NCBI GenBank assembly: GCA_019096195.1 | Contig: JAGTXK010000103.1 | Coordinates: 558,001-622,000 of the forward strand | Source of the DNA: Boletus sp. NGJ | Taxonomy: Eukaryota > Basidiomycota > Agaricomycetes > Boletales > Boletaceae | Direction of reading: 5' to 3' | DNA: 64,000 bases | In this document: positions 55,090-64,000 of the stretch, piece by piece | Layout of the letters: the number at the start of each line of letters is the position of its first letter | Position numbering within the stretch: the stretch's first letter is position 1 | Translations under genes and position numbers: made by a program | The notes under the pieces: generated by a model | Databases searched by the model: none | What the model was told of the DNA's origin: nothing | The model's input: only the letters and a program-made list of their open reading frames with translations

Positions 55090-56340
55090 AATCCTCAACA
55101 AACTGCTCTTTATGATGCAGTCATGAATAATGTCATCAGCTCTCTTGGATCTTCATTCTTTCTTCACAGTAATGGTGGTTGTGGCAAGACTTATCTGGCA
55201 AGCCTCATTGCTGCTTCTGTTTGTGCAAGAGGTGAAATTGTTCTTTGTGTTGCCTCAACTGGTCTGGCCTCCCTTCTACTTTCTGGTGATTGTACAGCCC
55301 ATTCATGCTTCAAGATTCCTATTCCCATTCATGAACAAAGCACCTGCAACATCAAAAAGGACAATTTTACCCATCAACTTCTTCAGCAGACCTCTCTTAT
55401 TATTTGAGATGAAGCAGGTTCTTAACACCATTTTATTCTGGAATCTGTTGATCGTACTTTGCATGACTTGCTCAATAGAGATCATCCATTTGAAGGAATC
55501 ACCATTCTACTCAGTGGAGACTTTAGACAAACTTTGCCTGTTATTCAGCATGGATCAAGGAAGCAAATTGTTCCAGCTGCTCTAACCCACTCTAATCTTT
55601 GGCTCAACATGGCTATTCACTATCTTCATCAAAACATGTGCCTTGGCCAAGATCCTGAGTTAGACCAATGGGCACAGCAGCTTCTTCACATTGGTGTAAC
55701 TGATGGAGATCTCATGCTCCCTGAACATATGCATTGTGGTGATGACATGGCTTCCCTCATCAATGCCATATACTCTCTACTCCTTACTGGAAATCAGCAG
55801 CTTCCTGACCAGTACTTTCTGGATAATACAATTCTCAATCCCAGAAATACCCAGGTCCATGAAATCAATTCCACTATTCTTAACTCTGCGGCACCTCAAG
55901 AAAAGTTCATCTATCTTAGTGCAGATTCAGTCACTGATCAAGAATATAACTATATTCTACCAGAGATTCTCCATACTTTCAATCCTTTTGAATTTCCCCT
56001 TCACAAACTGGAACTGAAGATTGGTGTGCCATTTATGCTATTATGTAATCTGGATCCCATTCATGGTCTTTATAATGGAACTCACTTGAGGCTGCTTGGA
56101 TCTATTCACAGGATCTTGGAGTGCCATGTATTAAGTGGAGATGGTGGTAATAATGCCAACAATTTGATTTTGATTCCTAGATTGGCCCTTAATTCTGATT
56201 TGGAAGATTCTCCAGTTCCATTACATCACTTCCAATTCCCTGCACATTTGGCCTATGCTATGACAATCAATAAAGCTCAAGGTCAAATAGTGAAGCATGT
56301 TGGTCTCAATTTGAGCACTTCTGTTTTCTCTCATGGATAA
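55090..56340 (+). pseudogene. Helitron PIF1-type helicase region
   Basis: A P-loop-like SNGGCGKTYL (55,170) stands where GxGGTGKS/T is usual. CVASTGLASLLLSGDCTAHS follows. After a stop and a frame change the reading continues with ILLSGDFRQTLPVIQHGSR (Walker B-type) at 55,500. It then runs unbroken for 293 codons to AYAMTINKAQGQIVKHVGL (motif VI) and a TAA at 56,338; the usual ending (ALLRCTHPRNIKVLF) continues past this stop in frame. A broken domain of the Helitron. Confidence 0.85.
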
Positions 56341-56559
56341 CTTTATATAGCACTTTTACGTTGCACTCATCCCAGAAACATTAAAGTACTTTTTCCTGAT
56401 GATCAACAAAATACTAAAACTACAAATGTAGTTTGGAATGAAGTATTTAGAAATGTGGGACTTTGATTCAATTGTATGATATGTAACAGAGTATATTGTT
56501 TTGAAATGAAAGTCCTGGAATGAAATCTTTACTCCTTTGAAACTAAAAATTACAACTAC

Positions 56560-57110
56560 TGAATTCAGGATTCACACTGACCTCTATTCTCAAAAAACCA
56601 CAATTATTGAATCCAAGTGCAGTGCCAAAGGCATGAAGCATGGATTCACATTTACCCCCCAAAAAACACGAATACCGAATCCAAGTGCAGTGTCAAATGT
56701 TAGATATCAAAGACCAAGTGGGAAATGAGAGCAGGCTAGTAAAGTATACTTTGTACAGTGTAAGCCAAATAGGAGGGTAATAAGTAGAGTAGTAGCTCAC
56801 CTCAGTCGTTGTGCGATGCAATGGACTGAGGAGAGTGATTGCTCATTCCTACATATATAAGACACTATGGCTAAAAGTTTGAAAGATATCCTAAACTGTG
56901 AAAAGGGGGGGGTGTAGCATACTACATTGCGAGTGAACACATTGCACATAGAATATAATCAGCAGTAATCACAAGGGCAGAGTGCATGCTTGTATTCTGA
57001 CACCAAAGGCATGAAGTGAGGATTTGCATTTACCCCCCCAAAAATGCAATTACTGAATCCAAGTGCAGTACCAAAGGCACAAAAGCAAGGATTCACTGGT
57101 CCCCTCCCTG
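56560..57110. repeat. Dispersed short repeat of about 70-90 bp, at least three units
   Basis: Units share GAATCCAAGTGCAGT (56,609; 56,679; 57,055), the preceding CCCCCAAAAA-type run, and CCAAAGGCATGAAG with GGATT(C/T)(A/G)CATTTACCCCCC. Two units are nearly adjacent at 56,580-56,700; the third lies 300 bp on. It may be the 3-prime region of the Helitron. Confidence 0.65.
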
Positions 57111-57175
57111 TTGGGCCTTTGGACCAGCAGCAAGCCACTGGCTTGTTCATATTCATCGATCATAGATCATCCTTG

Positions 57176-57386
57176 GTCATAGTGCATCATGATTATACAC
57201 AGGAAGTATCCACAAACTCAGAGACAATGATATTATAGCACATGCTCAACCTAAACACTGGTGCATGCAGCAGAGTCAGTGGGTCGAGCTATACAATGAT
57301 ATTTGTCCTTGCTCATAGTCCATGAATACACACAGGAGGTACTCACAAACTCAGAGACAATGATATTGTAGCACATGCTCAATCTA
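57176..57386. repeat. Direct repeat of about 73 bp
   Basis: 57,176-57,250 and 57,313-57,386 share TACACAGGAAGTATCCACAA (ACACAGGAGGTACTCACAA in the second) and CTCAGAGACAATGATATT, then AGCACATGCTCAA, with few mismatches and a 62-bp spacer. Confidence 0.75.
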
Positions 57387-57407
57387 GGGCTGTTGAGTGG
57401 ATCTTCT

Positions 57408-57905
57408 TCACACATTTGAAATGTTCCTCCCATGTTCCCATACCATGTGCTCAGAAGTGGCCATACTCCCAAACTTCACTTGCATATTCAGGTATTCTGT
57501 AATTGGTTGCTTGGTTTTGGGAATCTGCTGAATGTGAACGAGGTCTTGCAAAGTCCTCATGTGAGCAGGGTACTTGGATAAAAATGGATATGTCATGGTT
57601 TCAACTCCTACAGCATAGATGCAGAGGCAGCAGTTATTGACATTCTGCTCTGGGAAGATAACAGAGAATGAGGTTGGCTAACCAAGATTGGCCAAAATGG
57701 TGATATAAGGAAGCATCTCGGAATTGGAGGCAGACTGATCTTTCTCTTCACCACTCAGGTTTTTATGTCGGTGGGTGATGGAATGCAGAATGTCTCTCAA
57801 ATTCATTGATTCGCGAGCCTTGTCAGAAATGAGAATCTGTGACATGTGCGATTTCACTGATGTTTTTTCGGGGCCACCTTTAAAATACAGTAGGTTGGTA
57901 TCACC
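57408..57905 (-). pseudogene. Decayed coding segment, family not recognised
   Basis: One frame reads well on the minus strand with a single stop: LLYFKGGPEKTSVKSHMSQI, ARESMNLRDILHSITHR, EMLPYITILANLG, stop, NVNNCCLCIYAVGVETM and then KYPAHMRTLQDLVHIQQIP to MATSEHMVWEHGRNI. It looks like the N-terminal part of a real protein. I suspect a transposon-linked or multicopy Agaricomycete family but cannot name it. Confidence 0.45.
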
Positions 57906-58315
57906 TTGTCAATGAGTGGTTGTTGGTGACAGCACTACACTGCACTGGTTCTCTGCCAATGGTGCAGTGTCCACTGGTTGAAGTTACACAGTCATCATGT
58001 GTCAGACTCGAGTGTATGTTGCGAAAATGTAATTTGGAAGACTGATCTCAATTCATTCCCCCCCTTTGATCCAGCAATATTTGTGTCCATGCATACCCAG
58101 TGCGAGAAGTTTATATAGGCATTTTTGAACATTCTGCATGCAAGTAATGCTTGCATGTCCTGCTTGTCCCATATTTGTGGTTCAAAGACGAATTCAAGCT
58201 AATCCACGACTTGAATCATCTCACAGTCAGTGAGATGCTCTTGCCATGTAGAAGGCATCTTCATGTTCTTCAACTGTGTATAAATAAATAGGTCCTTGGC
58301 TAGCAGTCATAGGAG
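57906..58315. other. Unassigned AT-rich stretch
   Basis: No clear frame or repeat. Minus-strand text near 58,200 is weakly protein-like only. Confidence 0.3.
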
Positions 58316-58366
58316 TCCATCAGTAAATCCAGGGGTGGCTGTCCAGTACTGTCCAGTACTGGACAG
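58316..58366. repeat. Compound array element, terminal scrap (palindrome copy)
   Basis: CCATCAGTAAATCCAGG followed by GTCCAGTACTGTCCAGTACT and GGACAG matches, in the same orientation, the outer end of copy B at 62,131-62,180 and, inverted, the end of copy A near 5,110. The rest of the element is missing; an LTR begins at the next base. Confidence 0.7.
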
Positions 58367-58727
58367 TGTCATAGTGTTCTGAAAGGAAAGGGCCTTAATA
58401 TCTCGAGGGGTGCAAGCACACTATCCAAGAGAGAGAAAAGGAATTCCAAAGCTACTGAATACAAGTGTTACTACACTATTTATATACTACCTACGGTCCT
58501 TGGTTTAGGGTCGGCATGGAAACTACTAGAGTGTTCCGTATGACATATGGTGACATAGTGGGGTCTAGACTGTTCTACAGGTATAGGGTTGTGATGTAGT
58601 CTGATGTAGGTGTGACATATGGCCTAGACTTAGAGTCTAGGTATAAGGTAACTACGTAAGCATTCATGGGGTCGCTAAGTCTTAGCTAACTACAGTAAAT
58701 GAAGGGAAAAATGTTAGAGTCGTTTCA
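58367..58727 (-). mobile_element. Gypsy LTR, 361 bp (3-prime LTR of the piece to its right)
   Basis: Read on the minus strand it starts TGAAACGACTCTAACA and ends GAACACTATGACA (TG...CA ends). It is preceded by a polypurine tract AAAAAAGGGGGTAA (58,728-58,741 on the plus strand as its complement). This is the normal order at the 3-prime end of a Gypsy element. Internal coding of the same element lies at 58,742-59,060. Confidence 0.75.
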
Positions 58728-58741
58728 TTACCCCCTTTTTT

Positions 58742-59060
58742 AGCTGTCGAACTCCCGGTCGACGATGATACCGGTGAGCTTGATGTTGCTGTGAGGTTCA
58801 GGAATTTCGAAGAGGTGGTCAGGCAGTCAGTTGAGGGACACTGTATGAGCAGAAGGATGGGTCATTGAATAGTGGGGTATCAGGGAATGCACATGTTGGG
58901 CAGTTGCATTCGTTGTCTGCGAGGGTGCGGATGGCAGTGGGGTTTTTGCGGTGGAACTTCTCAATCACCTGTGGGGCATTTGAGACGTTCTTCTTCAGTT
59001 CCCAAGTACACTCCTCATGGGAGTAGTACTTGGGTGCATGTCTGATTGACAGAGGTGCAA
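58742..59060 (-). mobile_element. Gypsy 3-prime coding end (chromodomain region), fossil
   Basis: The minus strand gives KYYSHEECTWE and then NAPQVIEKFHRKNPTA, the chromodomain signature at the end of integrase in chromoviruses. A Cys/Pro tail (CNCPTCAFPDTPLFN) follows, leading to the polypurine tract and LTR. Only this last part of the element remains; it is broken and truncated on its 5-prime side. Confidence 0.75.
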
Positions 59061-59135
59061 TGTTTGGGCAGCTTGATGTTGAGAGCCTAAGGGATTCTGT
59101 GAGGCAAGAATGTGCTTCTTTTCTTTCATACTACT

Positions 59136-59432
59136 GGCTTCCACAACACACATAGTAGTATTCTGAGTCATAGAGTGGATATACATACATCATATGTACT
59201 TAGATATTGTCTCTTGTATCCTAGAATTTATTGTTCCTGGGTAAATCTCCTACTGAACCCTTGCTTTCCTGGAGTTGATACACTAGTGAAGCATAGTATT
59301 ACTATAGTACTTATGTATATTTTCGCATTTTTAGTATTTTAGTGCTGCTGAATCAATGCTCTAGTACTGAGGATATAGTATATATATATCCACTCTATGA
59401 CTCAGAATACTACTATGTGTGTTGTGGAAGCC
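59136..59432. mobile_element. MITE-like element, 297 bp with perfect 47-48 bp inverted arms
   Basis: The arm at 59,136-59,182 begins GGCTTCCACAACACACATAG and is repeated exactly in reverse complement at 59,386-59,432. The 200-bp centre is AT-rich with no coding. Flanks are CTACT on the left and ACAAT on the right, so no simple target duplication is visible. Perfect arms suggest a recent origin. Confidence 0.8.
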
Positions 59433-59529
59433 ACAATGATGTGTCATTCATTTGTTTTACAATGTCTCCTAAGTTTCATATGTATTTCCCATGCTTTAGA
59501 TATGTTCAATTCACTCTCCCAAGCTTCAA

Positions 59530-59800
59530 TTTTTACTAGATCCTTTTTTTCAACATGGTGAAGATTTGTATCACTGGATGATGAACAGTTGGCTTGATTG
59601 TTGTGCAAACATCTATGGTTCTGCTCTTATGAATTTTTATTCTTTTGCTTTTGTGTACTATCCATGAATCTTTTCCATTCTTAACAACAAATCTTGTGTA
59701 TTGATGGCCATGCAGAGTCTATTTTTACTGTACTCCATGTTTGTATCCTTCCAGCATGCCACTCTTACTTTCCTTCATATTCCATACACTAGCACTTACT
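59530..59800 (+). pseudogene. 3-prime scrap of the ATPase-family gene
   Basis: CATGGTGAAGATTTGTATCA and CACTGGATGATGAACAGTTGG match the end of the 12.3-15.5 kb relic (EDSYHWINSWL there, EDLYHWMMNSWL here). The AT-rich flank up to about 59,800 matches 15,800-15,980. Confidence 0.6.
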
Positions 59801-60959
59801 GGTACTATGGCAGGAGATCTGCATAAATAATGATAAGTTCTCCATCACACAGGTCCACAGCACCTGCCATCCCCTCTTCTGACTCACTCCCTGCCCCACT
59901 GCCCCTGTTCCTAGCCCACCCTCTGCCCTTGCTTCTGCCCTCTTGGTTGCTTGCATCTTCCCAACTTCAATGCCACATGCCTCTTCAGTGGTGCCCATCC
60001 ACTGGACCCAGCAAAGTGCATGATGTGTTGAACTGGCTGGGAGGTGAGTGGCACTGCTTCTCCAATCAACACCCTCTTTGTGGATGGGGTGGAAGAATCT
60101 GACAGTACAGTAGCAGGAGAGGTGTAAGTGGAGGGTGCACATCATCAGGTGAGGCACTGCATGGTAAGATAGTGTGAAGCGATGCAATGAAGCAGAGCCA
60201 GTTGGAGCCAGTGAGGTTGCAGTACTATAGCATCTGCAGTAGCTGATCAGAACTCACAGGATATGCTTGTTCCACAATTTGCACCACTTTAGAAAGCTCA
60301 TGTGGAACAGAAGATGAATCCAGTTATAGTCTGGATAAGAACACCACTGAAACATAGCAATGGAGTTGTGTGCAAACACATTTTGGTCACATTTTGAGGG
60401 TTGGATGAGAAACAAGTGAGAGATAGCACTGCTGCTTGTGAGACACATCATAGATGTGTGAGCATCCCTATTGACAGCATTCTTGGCAGAGGCTGGGCCA
60501 TATCATCCACATGCACTGCAGTTAGATTAGGTATTCTGCTGGAGCCAAATGATTGGCCTCTCACTGAGGGGACAGCTGCAAAAGGAGACCACTGGCCAAG
60601 TATGATGACATCCTCCTCCAGTCTCCCTCCACCAGTGTGCCACTTACTATGCCCTCTATTATGACCTCATAACAATGGGATATGTGATTTGAGTACACTA
60701 AAGGCAATCTGGGTTATACTAGAACCTGCTACTCTTCCTTACTCAAGGGTCCAGTCGATGGATGGGTAATGTAGCAAGGCTTTGAATGTGTTGAGGATCA
60801 CCATCTCTAACACTGATATGTGAGTGACAAAGATATCCCTAGCTCCTAATGTATTTTAAAGCAGTAACCATCTGTAATGCATGCTCTACAAGATTTCTAC
60901 TACCTACTCTACCTCTGTAGAGCACACACCTCTTATAACTTTGGGCCGATACCAAGGAG
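59801..60959. other. No recognised feature
   Basis: Short frames without motifs on both strands; composition is like the surrounding transposon-rich DNA. Confidence 0.3.
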
Positions 60960-61565
60960 TTCAACTTCACCCTGTCCCTAATGGGATGTGAAGCAAATGA
61001 AGAAGCTAGTGATCATGACAATCAATAGTGTGAGAAGAAGCGATGCTTCCAGCTTTTACTTCTAGGAACAGAAGCTAATGGGGAGGTGGAGATGATATAC
61101 ACTTAGGTTAAATTGTGTAGATCAAGGTTAAGGAGTACATGAAGGGGCAATGCTCATATAAATAGACTCTACCATCTAGGGCAAGCTTTCTATCGTATAA
61201 GGTGATCCGAATTGAATATTACTGTAAAGGGAAATGAGACATCAGTTAAATGGTAAGTTGGAAATACTAGGCTGTGTGCAAGAGAACATAGCCATGGAGG
61301 CATTGTCTATATTCAGATCAAAGGGTGAAATAGAAGAAGAAGTGAAATAGAAGGCTATGATCCATAGCCAAGGTGGTGGTGATGATTGTAGCATTGCCTA
61401 GAAGGAGGCAGGGTATGGTGATGCTTGGGTGGGAGTTTGTGGGGAATCCAAGAAGAGCCCAGAGTTGAAGGACAGGTTGTCCCAGAGGCCTGTTGGAGGG
61501 GTTGGTAGAGAAAAAGATATACCCTCTTCCACAACTGTAACACCCTTACTGTGAAAAAAACCTTT
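60960..61565. repeat. Dispersed repeat R, copy 2
   Basis: It aligns with 3,600-4,196 in the same orientation (GACATCAGTTAAATGGTAAG, ATACTAGGCTGTG, AGAGGCCTGTTGGAGGGG for CACAGTCCTATGGGGGG). The minus strand keeps SFSLPTPPTGLWDNLSFNS, parallel to SFPLPSPPIGLWDNLFFDS in copy 1. Confidence 0.65.
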
Positions 61566-62124
61566 ATCAATTGATAAAGAGAGGGCAATGGGGTGGGCCA
61601 AAGGTTGAGGTGGCAGTAATAGTGCCATGATCCAATCTGGAAAATAAGTGCAGATGCAGCAGCAGGAGTGACAATGCCTGTAATTGAGGATTTCACATGA
61701 GTGCTGAAGATGAATCACTTGGTTAGAAACAGCTTGACATTGTGGGGGAAACTATATATCTTCTAACAACCAATGGAACTACAGTCTGCATGCCTGGCTA
61801 TGATTAACCTCTGCATCTAGCTCTTCCAGCTCCCACATGTTGTTTGTCAATTCTTGTAAACATTTCTCCTCCATTTTATCTAGCAATCTGTGCTTTGCTT
61901 CATTGAATGGTGAGATGGTGTTTCTCCACTGACCCTATCCCAGGCTCAGATGCAGGAAATCATGTTGACAAATGTGACACATGCCTGGAAATAGTGGGTG
62001 GCAAATTTTATCATTTAGAGGAATATATCCTTCTCGCTGGGCTCAGCCATGTTGTCCTCAATCCACCATGCCACATCAAATCTTCCTGCTCCAGTAGGAT
62101 CCCAATTGGTAAGAAATTGTGGAA
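61566..62124. other. Unassigned stretch
   Basis: The plus frame 61,907-62,137 contains CDTCLEIVGGKFYHLEEYIL, which is mildly protein-like with CxxC; otherwise nothing. Confidence 0.3.
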
Positions 62125-62975
62125 TGTTCATCAGTAAAAACAGGACTAACTTTCCAGTACTGTCCAGTACTGGACAGTAACATAGTGCTCATAGTGAGGG
62201 TCCAACTAAATAGTGGTTTGATAGTACTATGACAGTGTCTCATAGTCTGTTCATAGTGTGGCCATAGTCTGTCATAGTATTCTCATAGTGTCTCATAGTA
62301 TTCTTATAGTACTTTCATAGTGGTTATAGTATTCTCATAGTATCTCATAGTGTCTCATAGTGTCTCATAGTATTCTCATAGTACTTTCATGGTGGTCATA
62401 GTGATGCCATAGTATACATAGTGCTTCCATAGTGGCTTAGCAATCCTAATCCTAATCCTAATCCTAATCCTAATCCCAGTCCCAGTCCCAATATCCTAAT
62501 TCTAATAATTTACAAAGTAAAGTTGACTTCATGTAATGAGTAGAGAAGGATAAAATTGAAAAACAAGAGGGTGTGGGAAAGTTTTTGAAGTCTCGCTTGT
62601 TTATATAAGAATGGTGGCACAAACATTAGCAAACAATGTCCGCTTTTGTAACACTAAGTGTGGGAAAATGGACTTGGATATTTTTTTTGAGTGTAGGTCT
62701 ACACTTTTGATACACATTGTGACTACACTTTTACTACACTTTGGTGCGCATTTTTGGTATACTTTGTTTGCTACACTGTACTACACTCTGCTACATTTTG
62801 TTTGCTTTTTTACTACACTCTGTTTGCTACACTTTTGCTATATTTGATGCGCATTTTTGCTACATTGTACTACACTCTTTTCTACACTTTTTGTACAACA
62901 TTTGACTACATCTTTGACTACACTTTTTGTACACTTTTTGACTACACTTTTTGTATACTTTTGATTTAGGATTAG
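62125..62975 (-). repeat. Compound array element, copy B (near full, inverted)
   Basis: Read on the minus strand the modules match copy A in order. CCTAAATCAAAAGTATAC lies at 62,953-62,972. A GTGTAG-type array lies at about 62,700-62,955, and the core at about 62,510-62,700 (AAAAGCGGACATTGTTTGC matches copy A at 4,529). Then come TTAGGATT/GGGACTGGGA units (62,444-62,505), an ACTATG-type array (62,185-62,440), the doubled palindrome CCAGTACTGTCCAGTACTGG, and TCCTGTTTTTACTGATG. Confidence 0.85.
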
Positions 62976-63300
62976 AATTAAAATTAGGATTAGCTTAAAA
63001 TTACTACTATGACTATGACTACTATGAATGTACTATGAATGCTATGAAATGCTATGATACTATGATACTATGATACTATGAACACTATGAGGATACTATG
63101 GATATTATGAATATACTTTCAATACTATGACACTATGAATGCTATGGTACTATGATATTATGATACTTTAAACACTCTATATACACTATGGATACTATGA
63201 ATACACTTTCCACTATGAACACTATGAACACTATGAGTTATCTATGAAACTACTATGGCACTATGAGCACTATGATGAAATCCTGTATTTACTAATGAAC
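62976..63300 (+). repeat. Compound array element, copy C (partial, head-to-head with B)
   Basis: It starts with GGATTAGAATTAAAATTAGG, passes into a long ACTATG-type array (63,005-63,275) and ends TCCTGTATTTACTAATGAAC, close to the terminal text of copies A and B but without the palindrome. With copy B it makes a large inverted arrangement. Confidence 0.75.
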
Positions 63301-63443
63301 ATTAAAGACTATCTGGTCTTCTAGTTGTGACTACAGAACCACTGTTTCAGAATCTTCTGAATGCAAATAAGATGCCTGCTCTGAGAATGTCCTGTGCAGA
63401 TATCAGCAGTGAGTGTACACATGTCTTGAGTGAGCTAGTTATA

Positions 63444-64000
63444 CAGTGACCTTCAAAACTATTGCAATACCTAACTCTAATGTGGTGTGTGCAGTGCACC
63501 ACAAACACCCATGGGAATTATGCTTAGCTTTGGTGGGAACAAACAAAGTAAACACTCTCAGCTATACTCTGGCTACTATACCATGTGCTTTGGGTCAGAG
63601 GCTATGGAGTTATGTCCATTTCAAAATAACAATACCATTGTAATAGTTTTGCATCTTTTAGTAGAGAATGTGCAATCTTGTTGAAATACCATCATAAGTG
63701 GCAATGTTTGGTTACACAAACAAAGATACACATATAAATATTATGTCTGAGTTTGAAATAGTTCACACACTTCTTTATTCCCAACCACATTATCATGAGA
63801 TCCATTTGCCTATGCTCATAAGGATTGGATTATAGAGGACTGGAAGTAGGTAGTATGATCTGATGAGACTAAAATCAATCACCTAAGGTCAGATGGGCGA
63901 AAATGGGTCTGGAAAAAAGCAGGGCTTAATAATAGATTGGTTGAAGGGACTTTAAAATTTGGAGGAGGTTCTTTTATGATGTGGGGGTGTATGACTTGGC
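63444..64000 (+). mobile_element. Tc1-type transposon, second copy, internally deleted and cut by window edge
   Basis: It starts CAGTGACCTTCAAAACTATT after a TA (63,442-63,443) and follows the left half of the full copy to the transposase start (near 63,796). It then jumps to the part matching FAYAHKDWTLEDW (about codon 130), so roughly 380 bp of the gene are missing. Stops follow (for example in the piece matching WKQVVWFDET). A non-autonomous relic that continues past the window. Confidence 0.85.

Larger units (their letters stand above)
49280..56470 (+). mobile_element. Helitron (rolling-circle transposon), decayed, with a Tc1 inside
   Basis: Parts in order: a Gln/Pro-rich N-terminal region (49,290-49,440 and 51,190-52,130, split by the Tc1 element), a Helitron-like N domain (52,190-52,790), the HUH Rep nuclease motif (near 53,680), and a PIF1-type helicase (55,090-56,340). 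Stops and frame changes interrupt the long protein several times; GTAAAT/AATAG-type joints near 53,495-53,545 and 54,553-54,600 may be introns. I did not find certain TC...CTRR ends, so the borders are approximate. Confidence 0.8.

Noticed and set aside
4197-62975. Copies A and B as terminal inverted repeats of one giant 58-kb element
   Set aside because: The interval holds ordinary host genes and many unrelated transposons, and partial copies C and 58.3 kb show that the unit is a dispersed repeat. No other evidence for a single large element.

Overview
The window looks like nuclear DNA of a filamentous basidiomycete, most likely an Agaricomycete. The genes carry many short GT-AG introns (about 41-70 bp, a few of 105-245 bp). 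The host families (F-box plus leucine-rich proteins, HET-domain proteins, a BCAS3-type beta-propeller, a YSL-like OPT transporter, a two-finger C2H2 regulator) and the transposons (chromodomain Gypsy, Copia, Tc1, Helitron) are the usual Agaricomycete mix. I did not place it at genus level. Host genes are GC-rich; the transposon blocks at both ends, and a shorter one at 12-16 kb, are clearly AT-rich.

Layout. 0.5-3.3 kb: Gypsy fossil on the minus strand. 3.6-5.6 kb: a dispersed repeat (R), a compound non-coding repeat element and a Copia scrap. 6.4-10.5 kb: a foldback element and decayed genes (Helitron-type ORF, ATPase-family N-terminus, nuclease-like gene, methyltransferase). 11.1-12.2 kb: an intact two-intron gene of unknown function. 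12.3-15.5 kb: a large decayed gene of a multicopy fungal ATPase family. 16.5-20.5 kb: F-box pseudogene followed by a better-preserved F-box paralogue. 21.1-22.8 kb: HET-domain gene, probably decayed. 23.2-25.5 kb: tandem RNase H-like genes. 25.8-30.2 kb: intact seven-exon BCAS3-like gene, followed at 31.1-33.7 kb by a degenerate copy joined to a scrap of OPT-transporter exon. 34.8-38.0 kb: intact OPT transporter. 38.6-40.3 kb: C2H2 zinc-finger gene, minus strand. 42.4-44.5 kb: a divergent pair (multi-span membrane protein and a possible Rrn9-like factor) only 71 bp apart. 44.5-47.7 kb: little that can be recognised. 47.7-64 kb: transposon-dominated, with an ATPase-family fragment, an LTR candidate, a Helitron interrupted by a full-length Tc1 element with an intact transposase, tandem duplications, a Gypsy 3-prime end with its LTR, a perfect-arm MITE, a second R copy, two more copies of the compound element, and an internally deleted Tc1 copy running off the edge.

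The most notable unexplained structure is the compound element. Three short-unit arrays (GTGTAG-like, TTAGGA/GGGATT-like, ACTATG-like), a conserved single-copy core of about 190 bp and a GTCCAGTACTGGAC palindrome recur in the same order in two near-full copies 57 kb apart in opposite orientation, plus two partial copies. No protein in the window explains it. The most informative host observation is the BCAS3/OPT neighbourhood, where a broken copy of one gene is joined to a broken piece of the next gene between the two intact loci.
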